Assembly: GCA_017457295.1 (NCBI GenBank)
Contig: JAFTHS010000038.1
Coordinates: 1-36,809, forward strand
Length of the DNA stretch: 36,809 bases
From: Paludibacteraceae bacterium
GTDB lineage: Bacteria > Bacteroidota > Bacteroidia > Bacteroidales > Paludibacteraceae
Direction: 5' to 3'
Positions 25,318 to 32,901 of the stretch are shown here, one piece after another; position 1 is the first letter of the stretch, and each line of letters begins with the position of its first letter. A model generated the notes under the pieces. That model was not told the DNA's origin. It did not search any database and worked only from the letters and a program-made list of their open reading frames with translations. The translations under genes and the position numbers were made by a program.

Positions 25318-27882
25318 TTATCCACCACAACGGCTATAGCCACACTCGCGACAGTGCATACACCCTTCTTCAAAAATGAGTGGTTGGCCGCAGTTGGGAC
25401 ATACCTGACCTTGTACTACAGTCCCATCTTGAATATACTTCTTGAGAGCACGCTCAACACCTACTTTCCACGAGTTGATGGTTTCAGAGTCCATTTGCAA
25501 ACTGCTAATCATCTTGATTACTTGATCAATAGGCATACCATAACGTAAGACACCAGAAATGAGTTTAGCATAGTTCCAGAATTCCTTATCAAACTTGTAG
25601 CTCAGTCCTTCCATGGTAGTTTTAAAGCCACGTGAGTTAACAAATTGGAAGTCATAGCGTTTGGTGCCATCCTCTTGAACTACACGAATAATCTTACCTT
25701 TAGTTACAGATTTTGGCAACAAAATACCTTCCTCATCGTCTGCAAGACCAGTAAAAATCTCGTATGGAACGCCTTCCTTGAGTCCAACAAAAGCAATCCA
25801 TTTATCTTTATTGTTTTGGAATCGTACTACATCACACTCCAACTCAGCAGGACGTATGCGCACTTTGTTGTCGAAGCAGACACAATTCTTTTCTTCCTTA
25901 TGATCATGCTTTTCTTCTTTCTTCTTCTCTTTTATACCCTCTAGCACACCTGTTCGTGAGCCATCGCGATAAACCGTACAACCCTTGCAGCCACAACGCC
26001 ATGCCTCTTCGTACAGCTTGCCTACGAGCTCTTCGCTTACATCGTTAGGCAGGTTGATTGTCACAGAGATAGAGTGATCCACCCACTTCTGGATAGCACC
26101 TTGCATATGCACTTTCTCCATCCAATCTACGTCATTAGCTGTAGCTTTGTAATAAGGAGACTTCTGTACTAATTCATCAATCTCTGCTGGAGTATAACGG
26201 TGAGATGCATCGTAGGTATAGCCATTAGCATTCATCCAAGTAATAAACTTATGGTGGAACACTACATATTCCTCGAAGCTATCGCCAACTTCATCCACAA
26301 GGTCCACATGCACATTTTTATCGTTTGGATTTACTTTGCGGCGACGACGATATACAGGTTGGAATACTGGCTCAATACCACTGGTAGTTTGAGTCATGAT
26401 ACTGGTGGTACCAGTAGGAGCAATAGTCAAGCAAGCAATGTTGCGACGACCATATTGCACCATCAGTTCGTACAACTCAGGATCTGCCTCTTTGATACGT
26501 TGGATGTATGGATTATTTTCCTCGCGTTTAGCATCATATACCTTGAATGCTCCACGCTCTTTCGCCATCATCACACTGCTTCTATATGCAGCCAAGGCAA
26601 GTGTCTTGTGTACTTCCACTGAGAATGCAGTTGCCTCTGGAGTACCATAGCGCAATCCCATAGCGGCAAGCATATCGCCTTCAGCTGTTGTACCTACACC
26701 AGTACGACGGCCTTGGGTGGTTTTAGCCATAATCTTCTCCCACAACTCACGCTCGGTACGTTTGATAGACTCTGCTTCTGGGTCAGAATTAACCTTAGTT
26801 AGAATTTTCTCAATCTTCTCCACTTCGAGGTCAATAATATCATCCATCATGCGCTGTGCCACAGCCACATGCTTTTTGAAGAGGTCGAAATCAAACTCAG
26901 CTTGAGGTGTAAATGGATTCTTCACATAGCTATATAGATTAATAGCCAACAGACGACAACTATCGTATGGGCACAAAGGGATTTCTCCGCAAGGGTTTGT
27001 GCTGACAGTCTTGTAGCCCAAATCTGCATAGCAATCAGGCACAGACTCACGGGTAATAGTATCCCAGAAAAGCACTCCTGGTTCTGCTGATTTCCAAGCA
27101 TTGTGGATTACTTTTTTCCACAACTTAGCAGCATCCACTTCCTTGGTGTGTATAGGATTTTCTGCATCAATAGGATACTGTTGCAAATAGGTCTTATTGG
27201 CAATAGCAGCTTCCATGAAATCATCATGCATCTTCACCGATACATTAGCTCCAGTTACCTTACCTGATTCCATCTTAGCATCAATAAACGATTCACTATC
27301 AGGGTGCTTCACGCTAACGCTAAGCATCAGTGCTCCACGACGACCGTCTTGTGCTACTTCACGAGTAGAGTTGCTATAGCGTTCCATGAATGGCACCAAG
27401 CCAGTAGATGTCAGAGCAGAGTTTTTCACAGGACTACCGTAAGGACGAATATGACTGAGATCATGACCTACTCCACCTCTACGTTTCATCAACTGAACTT
27501 GCTCTTCATCAATTTGAATAATCGCGCCATAACTATCTGCACTACCATCTTGACCAATAACAAAGCAGTTGCTCAAACTGGCAACTTGAAAATCGTTTCC
27601 AATACCAGTCATAGGACTACCAGCAGGCACAATATACTTGAAATCGCGTAGCAATTCAAACAATTCTGCCTCTGACATTGGATTGGCATACTTCTGTTCG
27701 ATACGAGCGATTTCGCCGGCCAAACGGTGGTGCATGTCATCTGGGGTCAACTCATACAAGTTGCCAAATGAATCTTTCAACGCATACTTTGTACTCCATA
27801 CACGAGCAGCTAATTCATCTCCACCGAAATAATCCACCGATGCTTTTTCAGCCTCTTTTTGAGTGTAAACTTTCTTTTCCAT
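25318..27882 (-). CDS. nrdJ: Class II (adenosylcobalamin-dependent) ribonucleotide reductase
   Basis: It makes deoxyribonucleotides from ribonucleotides using a radical generated from coenzyme B12, without needing oxygen. With the start at 27882 (MEKKVYTQKEAE) it has 854 residues; an in-frame ATG seven codons upstream (27903) is possible. The active-site NPCGE motif has Cys298 (this numbering), with SNCFVIGQ, GGVGHDLSHIRPYGSPV and APTGTTSIMTQTTSGIEPVF also matching the class. A lysine/glutamate-rich linker is followed by the C-terminal domain. It ends in a zinc-ribbon-like CPNC...CRECGYSRC segment holding the redox cysteines. It is transcribed alone from the promoter at 27952-27982. Confidence 0.95.
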   Translation of the reverse strand: MEKKVYTQKEAEKASVDYFGGDELAARVWSTKYALKDSFGNLYELTPDDMHHRLAGEIARIEQKYANPMSEAELFELLRDFKYIVPAGSPMTGIGNDFQVASLSNCFVIGQDGSADSYGAIIQIDEEQVQLMKRRGGVGHDLSHIRPYGSPVKNSALTSTGLVPFMERYSNSTREVAQDGRRGALMLSVSVKHPDSESFIDAKMESGKVTGANVSVKMHDDFMEAAIANKTYLQQYPIDAENPIHTKEVDAAKLWKKVIHNAWKSAEPGVLFWDTITRESVPDCYADLGYKTVSTNPCGEIPLCPYDSCRLLAINLYSYVKNPFTPQAEFDFDLFKKHVAVAQRMMDDIIDLEVEKIEKILTKVNSDPEAESIKRTERELWEKIMAKTTQGRRTGVGTTAEGDMLAAMGLRYGTPEATAFSVEVHKTLALAAYRSSVMMAKERGAFKVYDAKREENNPYIQRIKEADPELYELMVQYGRRNIACLTIAPTGTTSIMTQTTSGIEPVFQPVYRRRRKVNPNDKNVHVDLVDEVGDSFEEYVVFHHKFITWMNANGYTYDASHRYTPAEIDELVQKSPYYKATANDVDWMEKVHMQGAIQKWVDHSISVTINLPNDVSEELVGKLYEEAWRCGCKGCTVYRDGSRTGVLEGIKEKKKEEKHDHKEEKNCVCFDNKVRIRPAELECDVVRFQNNKDKWIAFVGLKEGVPYEIFTGLADDEEGILLPKSVTKGKIIRVVQEDGTKRYDFQFVNSRGFKTTMEGLSYKFDKEFWNYAKLISGVLRYGMPIDQVIKMISSLQMDSETINSWKVGVERALKKYIQDGTVVQGQVCPNCGQPLIFEEGCMHCRECGYSRCGG

Positions 27883-27925
27883 GATATAATTATGTAGTAT
27901 CACTATTTATTACAAAATATACATC

Positions 27926-27941
27926 CCGTTTGTACAAACGG
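27926..27941. promoter_or_regulatory. Perfect 16-bp palindrome in the nrdJ leader
   Basis: CCGTTTGTACAAACGG reads the same on both strands and lies immediately downstream of the expected transcription start (near 27945). It may be a repressor operator or an early mRNA hairpin. It does not resemble the NrdR box as I know it, nor a cobalamin riboswitch. Confidence 0.6.
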
Positions 27942-27951
27942 AAATCGAGTG

Positions 27952-27982
27952 CAAAGGTACTACATATTTATGAACTATGCAA
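27952..27982 (-). promoter_or_regulatory. nrdJ promoter
   Basis: On the minus strand TTG (complement of 27980-27982), 20 bp, TACCTTTG (complement of 27952-27959). The expected start is near 27945, about 63 nt before the chosen ATG. Confidence 0.82.
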
Positions 27983-27995
27983 GTTTTTGAACATA

Positions 27996-28112
27996 AAAAG
28001 TTTTCAACACAAATAAAAAGTTGTCCAAAACAAAATCGCAATCTGCATATAATCAGCAAATTGCGATTTTTAAGAACATAAAAAGTTTTCCGTTTTAGAA
28101 AAGTTATCAACA
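27996..28112. repeat. Four DnaA-box-like repeats upstream of nrdJ
   Basis: The pattern AAAAGTTnTCnA occurs from 27996, 28016, 28081 and 28099, giving TTTTCAACA, TTGTCCAAA, TTTTCCGTT and TTATCAACA. The copies form two pairs spaced 20 and 18 bp. The last is one base off the DnaA-box consensus TTATCCACA; the others are weaker. They lie upstream of the nrdJ -33 element, and the 28016-28081 interval contains the thioesterase terminator. GAACATAAAAAGTTTTC occurs twice in full. Confidence 0.45.
28032..28071 (-). terminator. Terminator after the acyl-ACP thioesterase gene
   Basis: AAAATCGCAAT (28032-28042) is complementary to ATTGCGATTTT (28060-28070), an 11-bp stem with a 17-nt loop. On the minus strand it is followed by TTTTGTTTT. 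It closes the operon that begins at 35039. Confidence 0.82.
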
Positions 28113-28880
28113 GGTCAGTTTGTCTATTTGTGTGATTTTTGCGCTACAACAAGTAGTACCATTTTCATCTACTTGCTGATACTGAGTAGATTGCGCAGTT
28201 TTTACAAACCGAGTGTACATTTGCTCTCCTTGATACAATTCTTTCACATAATTTATATCTAATCTGAATGGCCTTTGATTATCAGCTAATTGAACAGCAT
28301 TAAGCATCCATTCTAAGTATTTACAAGAATTGCAATGTCGATTGTAATCAACATCAGAGTATTGTATTTCATGCAATACCTCACCCACGCGTAAAGCATT
28401 GCTATCGTCTTCCAAATCATCTAGCATGATAGGACGCATCTTTGGTGCTCGAGTCATATTCAGTACTTCACCATCCACAGCACCATCAAACATAGGATGA
28501 TCGAAAATATTCACAATCTCTCGCGAACTCAAATCCAATACTGCCCACACAGATTTAGCACAACCAATCAACTGCTCTGAACCATCATGCTGTGGTTTAT
28601 AGATACGGAAATCACGTATTGACAACATATGAGCATTGCGCTCTATCCACGTCTCAACAATCAGTTCTTCGTTGTGCATAGGCAGATAGAGCATCTCCAT
28701 ATTCAAATGAGTAATAATCCAAGTATAATTCATCGGTAATAGACTAGGAATACCGATACCCATCTCATCTGCCACTTTACCTGCTATATTTAGCAAATAA
28801 TTTTCCATTGTATATAGACGCAACCGTCTAGATGCATCTACATCTTGGTAGGGAACAATAAAAGAATGTCGAAATTTCAT
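28107..28880 (-). CDS. Acyl-ACP thioesterase
   Basis: It should release free fatty acids from acyl carrier protein in the cytoplasm. The 257 residues form two hotdog halves as in the FatA/FatB-like family. The first opens with FRHSFIVPYQDVDASRRLRLYTM, and the middle has ETWIERNAHMLSIRDFRIY. The second has the catalytic-type segment YSDVDYNRHCNSCKYLEWML, where the Asn-x-His and Cys pattern of plant FatB enzymes is partly recognisable. It is the last gene of the operon that also holds an acyl-CoA ligase, which together could recycle acyl chains. It follows lptC by 16 bp. Confidence 0.88.
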   Translation of the reverse strand: MKFRHSFIVPYQDVDASRRLRLYTMENYLLNIAGKVADEMGIGIPSLLPMNYTWIITHLNMEMLYLPMHNEELIVETWIERNAHMLSIRDFRIYKPQHDGSEQLIGCAKSVWAVLDLSSREIVNIFDHPMFDGAVDGEVLNMTRAPKMRPIMLDDLEDDSNALRVGEVLHEIQYSDVDYNRHCNSCKYLEWMLNAVQLADNQRPFRLDINYVKELYQGEQMYTRFVKTAQSTQYQQVDENGTTCCSAKITQIDKLTC

Positions 28881-28896
28881 AGTTAAACAAAATAAA

Positions 28897-29484
28897 TTAT
28901 TCCTTAATAGGGAATACGCCTGTAGGACGCAAAATTGTATATTTGGTCATTTCTTGATTGGAGGTAAAACCAATACCCTTGATTATAGATTTCTCTCGTG
29001 TAATCACAATTGAGGAATCAGAATACACCGATTCTGAACGCTGATCCCAAAATAGTAATGGTGTCTCAAAGGTTTCACCTTCCAGATTCATGGCTTTTAC
29101 ATTGCCCACCAATTTCCATCGCTGAGCAGTCTCATTATAGTACGCATAATCGGCTTCAACAGTTGCATCAGCCTCTAAATTCAAATTGAATTTCTCAAGG
29201 TAAATGCCATTAGGAAACTCCCAATAAGGGGTATCAGCCTTATCAAAAACAAGCCATTTTTGCGCTTTAATGCGGTATCTTGTGATACCAGAGTCCGATA
29301 TCAATGTATTTACATTCTCTCCTTCTAGTACAGGCATTGCTGCTCTATCAGCAATAGCTGCTGCACGATGGCGCACCTCCTGTCGGCTGCATGCTGTGAT
29401 AGAGACACACAACAACATCGAGAGAACCACTCGCGTGATTCCCTCGATAGTATGTGTTAGTTTTATTTTCAAAACGATTGACAA
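28897..29484 (-). CDS. lptC: LPS export periplasmic protein LptC
   Basis: LptC links the inner-membrane LptBFG complex to LptA in the bridge that carries lipopolysaccharide outward. The 195 residues have an N-terminal hydrophobic segment ending in a lipobox-like SITAC (Cys32), then a beta-jellyroll region: PVLEGENVNTLISDSGITRYRIKAQ, NGIYLEKF, ADYAYYNETAQRWKLVGNVKAMN and FETPLLFWDQRSESVYSD. These are the standard LptC/OstA-like repeats. The start may lie further in (Met23), since the first 22 residues are not needed for the signal. It is in an operon with a TPR protein (9 bp) and a thioesterase (16 bp). Confidence 0.9.
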   Translation of the reverse strand: MSIVLKIKLTHTIEGITRVVLSMLLCVSITACSRQEVRHRAAAIADRAAMPVLEGENVNTLISDSGITRYRIKAQKWLVFDKADTPYWEFPNGIYLEKFNLNLEADATVEADYAYYNETAQRWKLVGNVKAMNLEGETFETPLLFWDQRSESVYSDSSIVITREKSIIKGIGFTSNQEMTKYTILRPTGVFPIKE

Positions 29485-29493
29485 TCGATTGAA

Positions 29494-30867
29494 TTATTCT
29501 GCCTTTGAGCGGCAAGTGGTAGTCTTATTCACCCATCCTCCTACGCGGAAAGGAGCACCTTCATTCAAATCGCGATGGAAGAACACATCTTCTTTAGATG
29601 GGAAATATTGTGAATAAGTAGCAATCAACTTATTAGCATCGCTTGAGCAAGATGAATCCACAGTTTTTGCTTTGCGGAACATATCGCATGCTACCCAGAA
29701 AACAGAACGAGCCAAAATAGGATCATCATAGATTTTAGCACTAGCATAGCAAATGCCCAACAACAAATAGCAACGGCCATCCTCAGCATTTACATCCAAT
29801 GCTTGTTGTGCAATAGCTGCACCTTGTTGATAGTTCTTCATAGCAACATAAACATTTGCCATGCGATATAAATAATCTGCCTTATCCTCATCATTATCTA
29901 CCATTGAGAGTGCTTGTTTGTAGTAATCGACAGCACCAACATAGTCTTCTTTCTTGATACACATTTGTGCACAACCTGCAGCAGACTCTGCAGTAGGTTG
30001 CAATTTGTGTGCATTCTCAGCTGCTGCAAAATATACGTCACTCTCTGTACAGCCAAGACGACGATACAGTTTCATAATCGAACCTAACTTCTCTAAATCA
30101 GTAGCACTCTCAGCCACTACGCTAGCATACATTTGGTCCATTTGACCGCAATCAGCAGCACCAGAAGCCGCATACAAACGATCCACATATGCCTTTTGGC
30201 TTTGAGCATGATGAGCATTTTTGCCACCCTTTGCTGCAATAGCATCCAACAATGCTGCTACATTTTGATAATCCGCCAAGAACTGATTACTATATTGATC
30301 TTGGTTTGACTTATAGATATTGTAGCTCACTTCTACCAGTTTGCGAAGAACAGTGATTTGCGAATTTTCACCCATTCCGGCTACAGATTGCTTCAAATAT
30401 TCATATGCAGGCAATGCCAACTCATCTTCTGGATAATGAGTTAAATAGTCCATACCCTTCAATCCTAATACATATGCATCAGGATATTTAGGATCATCAA
30501 AGAACTTAATACGCTCATCATGCAAACGCATAATCATCTCACGCCATTGGTTCTTCTCTTCAGGAGTTTGAGCATTTTCCCATTTATACTCTAGAATCTT
30601 GTCACCATCAGTAAAAATAGTCTTATTGAAATCTGGGCGACTCTTATACAATTTCGACCAGTTTTCGTAGGCATCATCATACAATTCGCCTTTTACTGAT
30701 TCGTGACTCAATGAGAGCAACATTAGGCACTCCTCATCGTCTAATACTTCAACTACAGGAGCAGCTACTACTTCTTCTTGCGCAGGTTTCTTTTTGCCTT
30801 TTTTCTTTTGAGCAAAACCTGCCATTGGCACTGCAACGCATAGTGCGATAATCAATAATTTCTTCAT
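29494..30867 (-). CDS. Exported TPR-repeat protein
   Basis: The 457-residue protein has a signal peptide (MKKLLIIALCVAVPMAGFA), followed by an unusual lysine-rich stretch QKKKGKKKPAQEE. Helical repeats follow; the clearest TPR-like units are near residues 310-385 (KKEDYVGAVDYYKQALSMVDNDEDKADYLYRMANVYVAMKNYQQGAAIAQQALDVN, broken into two repeats). It ends in a basic tail with two Cys. It is probably a periplasmic scaffold for protein-protein contacts; no partner can be named. It lies between an outer-membrane barrel gene (20 bp) and lptC (9 bp), a neighbourhood I recall as conserved in Bacteroidales. Confidence 0.82.
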   Translation of the reverse strand: MKKLLIIALCVAVPMAGFAQKKKGKKKPAQEEVVAAPVVEVLDDEECLMLLSLSHESVKGELYDDAYENWSKLYKSRPDFNKTIFTDGDKILEYKWENAQTPEEKNQWREMIMRLHDERIKFFDDPKYPDAYVLGLKGMDYLTHYPEDELALPAYEYLKQSVAGMGENSQITVLRKLVEVSYNIYKSNQDQYSNQFLADYQNVAALLDAIAAKGGKNAHHAQSQKAYVDRLYAASGAADCGQMDQMYASVVAESATDLEKLGSIMKLYRRLGCTESDVYFAAAENAHKLQPTAESAAGCAQMCIKKEDYVGAVDYYKQALSMVDNDEDKADYLYRMANVYVAMKNYQQGAAIAQQALDVNAEDGRCYLLLGICYASAKIYDDPILARSVFWVACDMFRKAKTVDSSCSSDANKLIATYSQYFPSKEDVFFHRDLNEGAPFRVGGWVNKTTTCRSKAE

Positions 30868-30887
30868 ATTATTTAATATTTATGTTA

Positions 30888-32105
30888 TTATAGTTTTCTC
30901 TTGAAGAACCAATTCTCTGCTATAGAAGCACTGATTACAAAGCGAAGATAATTTTCTGCTAATGCACCTCCCGTCATATCACCTCTATGTCCATACTCCA
31001 AAGTGGTGTTTACAATTGTGCCTACGGTTCGCAAAGGGAATCCTATTCCCAAAGTGACTCCTATCTCTGGCATGGAGGTTGCCATTGAATACGCAGTAGT
31101 ATAGTTGGCACCTAATCTCCAATACATTCGTTCTGCATAGTTTCGGCTCATTGGATTATGTCGATATTCTACACCCGCCGCCCAACGTTGGCGCACCTTG
31201 AGTACATTTTCCTCATTAAAGTACTTCGTTTTGCTCCAATCTTGGCATTGATAATCACATGATATCACTAAACGCCCATCATAAGTATAACTAAGACCAG
31301 CTCCATACATCATAGGCATTTCAAAAGCATTATCTAGCATACTGACGGTATCTTCTGTAGTAGTTTCTATTTGCTGATACTCGCTACGTGAGAATCGTTG
31401 TTTATTTTCGAATACACCACCAAGTACTATGGTATGTTTGCCAAACGTATGAAATAGTTGTGCTCCATAGCGAAGTCGCAAACTGCTAATGGACAAGTAA
31501 TCTGTTTGAGAAGCTCCTTTCGCATCGGTTTCTGCGAAAGTTTGAGTACGAGACTTCGTCAAATCGCCAAACATATAATATGCATTTGCGCCAAATGCAA
31601 ACCAATTGCAGATATTAAAACTCAAACCACCATAAACTTGCGTGAATCCACCTTCACCAGAATAAGTATGGGTGTAATGGAAATCCGAGTTGATAGAATC
31701 CGACAATGAAAAATTGTATCCCACAGCAGAATATGGCATTACACCCGCAGACAAAGCAATATGCTGACGCCAAATAGGCATCTGTAATGTGATATACTCT
31801 AGATTTCCATTTACACGATTGCGTTGTCCATACGAATCGCCGTAGTTGGTATATAAAAACGAACCCGCCAAATCAAACATAAATGTCATGGAGTCGCAGG
31901 ATGTGTAGGAAGCAGGTTGTGCAGGGTTGATAGCCTTGTTCGAACGCATACCTATCCCCACTCCACCCATAGCGCGATAGGCGCTTGGCAAATTATCATT
32001 CAGTTCGCCATAGCCAAAGCGTGATGAAGGAGAAGATGTGGCATTCTGTGCCCATACTGCAATCGTCATCAACGATGCTGCTATGATTAATACGTATTTT
32101 TTCAC
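30888..32105 (-). CDS. Outer-membrane beta-barrel protein
   Basis: The 405-residue precursor has a signal peptide (MKKYVLIIAASLMTIAVWA). The mature part starts SSPSSRFGYGELNDNLPSAYRAMGGVGIG, a motif shared by FadL/OmpP1-like barrels of Bacteroidetes, and contains about a dozen aromatic-flanked strands. The end reads NYLRFVISASIAENWFFKRKL, with a terminal aromatic-rich strand. FadL-like proteins import hydrophobic compounds; the nearby acyl-CoA ligase and thioesterase would fit, but the substrate is an inference. It overlaps nothing and begins 5 bp after coaX, in an operon that also carries lptC. Confidence 0.78.
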   Translation of the reverse strand: MKKYVLIIAASLMTIAVWAQNATSSPSSRFGYGELNDNLPSAYRAMGGVGIGMRSNKAINPAQPASYTSCDSMTFMFDLAGSFLYTNYGDSYGQRNRVNGNLEYITLQMPIWRQHIALSAGVMPYSAVGYNFSLSDSINSDFHYTHTYSGEGGFTQVYGGLSFNICNWFAFGANAYYMFGDLTKSRTQTFAETDAKGASQTDYLSISSLRLRYGAQLFHTFGKHTIVLGGVFENKQRFSRSEYQQIETTTEDTVSMLDNAFEMPMMYGAGLSYTYDGRLVISCDYQCQDWSKTKYFNEENVLKVRQRWAAGVEYRHNPMSRNYAERMYWRLGANYTTAYSMATSMPEIGVTLGIGFPLRTVGTIVNTTLEYGHRGDMTGGALAENYLRFVISASIAENWFFKRKL

Positions 32106-32110
32106 TCTAT

Positions 32111-32851
32111 TTATTGTTTTATTTCCTTATTATACTCTAATATACAGTTCAGTCCTATCAATACCAAATGTGGTTCGGATCTTACTTCCGATTTCATAGC
32201 ACTCAATATATAAGGGGCATGCCCACCAGTCACATATACCTCATAAGATATGTTTTGTTCTTTCAAGGCGCGCATGTATCCTTTCACCTCAAATATGATT
32301 CCCCTAACCACTCCTGCAGCAATTGCTTCATGCGTATTCTTGCCAAATAATGGACGTAAAGCATTCTCTTCCACTTCAATTCTTGGCAATTTCTTTGTCA
32401 TCTGATTGAGTACAGTCAGTCGCATCTTGATGCCTGGAGCAATATTTCCACCCATGAACCTTCGATCGGCAGATACAAAGTCATAGGTCACAGCCGAACC
32501 TGCATCTACAATCAGCAAATTCTTGTCAGGACACAGATACGAAGCACCTACTGCTGATGCTATACGATCATGTCCCAACGTATCAGGGGTTTGATAGTAA
32601 TTAGCAATAGGCAACGGAGTTAAGTGGTCAAACAATATAAAGTGCTTTGACAATCTATGCAATGCATTCACCACAGCAGGCTCTATATTGGCCACCGATG
32701 ACACTATGCTATCTGTGATTGGATACAAAGAGAACAAACGCTCTACATCCGCACTCGTAAAGGACTTGTATATCAAGTTCTTGACTATTCTACCATCCTT
32801 AAACAGTGCAACTTTTGTGCGCGAATTGCCTTGATCAATACACAGATTCAT
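32111..32851 (-). CDS. coaX: Type III pantothenate kinase
   Basis: It phosphorylates pantothenate, the first step in making coenzyme A. The 246 residues have the ASKHA-fold motifs: phosphate-1 CIDQGNSRTK (Asp6), the DTLGHDRIASAVGA block with the conserved GxDR-like segment, and phosphate-2 VDAGSAVTYD (Asp116). GGNIAPG follows. The length is typical of type III enzymes. It lies in an operon with an acyl-CoA ligase (50 bp upstream), which consumes CoA, and an outer-membrane barrel gene 5 bp downstream. Confidence 0.95.
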   Translation of the reverse strand: MNLCIDQGNSRTKVALFKDGRIVKNLIYKSFTSADVERLFSLYPITDSIVSSVANIEPAVVNALHRLSKHFILFDHLTPLPIANYYQTPDTLGHDRIASAVGASYLCPDKNLLIVDAGSAVTYDFVSADRRFMGGNIAPGIKMRLTVLNQMTKKLPRIEVEENALRPLFGKNTHEAIAAGVVRGIIFEVKGYMRALKEQNISYEVYVTGGHAPYILSAMKSEVRSEPHLVLIGLNCILEYNKEIKQ

Positions 32852-32872
32852 ATCTTTTATACCACTTCTAAC

Positions 32873-32900
32873 TTTTCAGTTTTCCGTTTTCAGTTTTCAC
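32873..32900. repeat. 7-bp tandem repeat between coaX and acyl-CoA ligase
   Basis: Four units TTTTCAG, TTTTCCG, TTTTCAG and TTTTCAC occupy 32873-32900, filling half of the gap before the acyl-CoA ligase stop at 32902. On the mRNA strand it reads as A-rich GAAAA repeats, which could act as a translation-initiation enhancer for coaX or be a slippage-prone tract. Confidence 0.6.
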
Positions 32901-32901
32901 G

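Noticed and set aside
27883-28106. Cobalamin riboswitch upstream of the B12-dependent reductase
   Set aside because: The leader is only about 60 nt, and no B12-box-like sequence or multi-helix fold is visible in it.
27996-28112. Replication origin
   Set aside because: The DnaA-like repeats are few and degenerate, there is no AT-rich unwinding block with dnaA, dnaN or similar genes nearby, and the context is a plain reductase promoter.
32168-32350. Small plus-strand frame in coaX
   Set aside because: It lies wholly opposite conserved coaX sequence and lacks any sign of being a gene.
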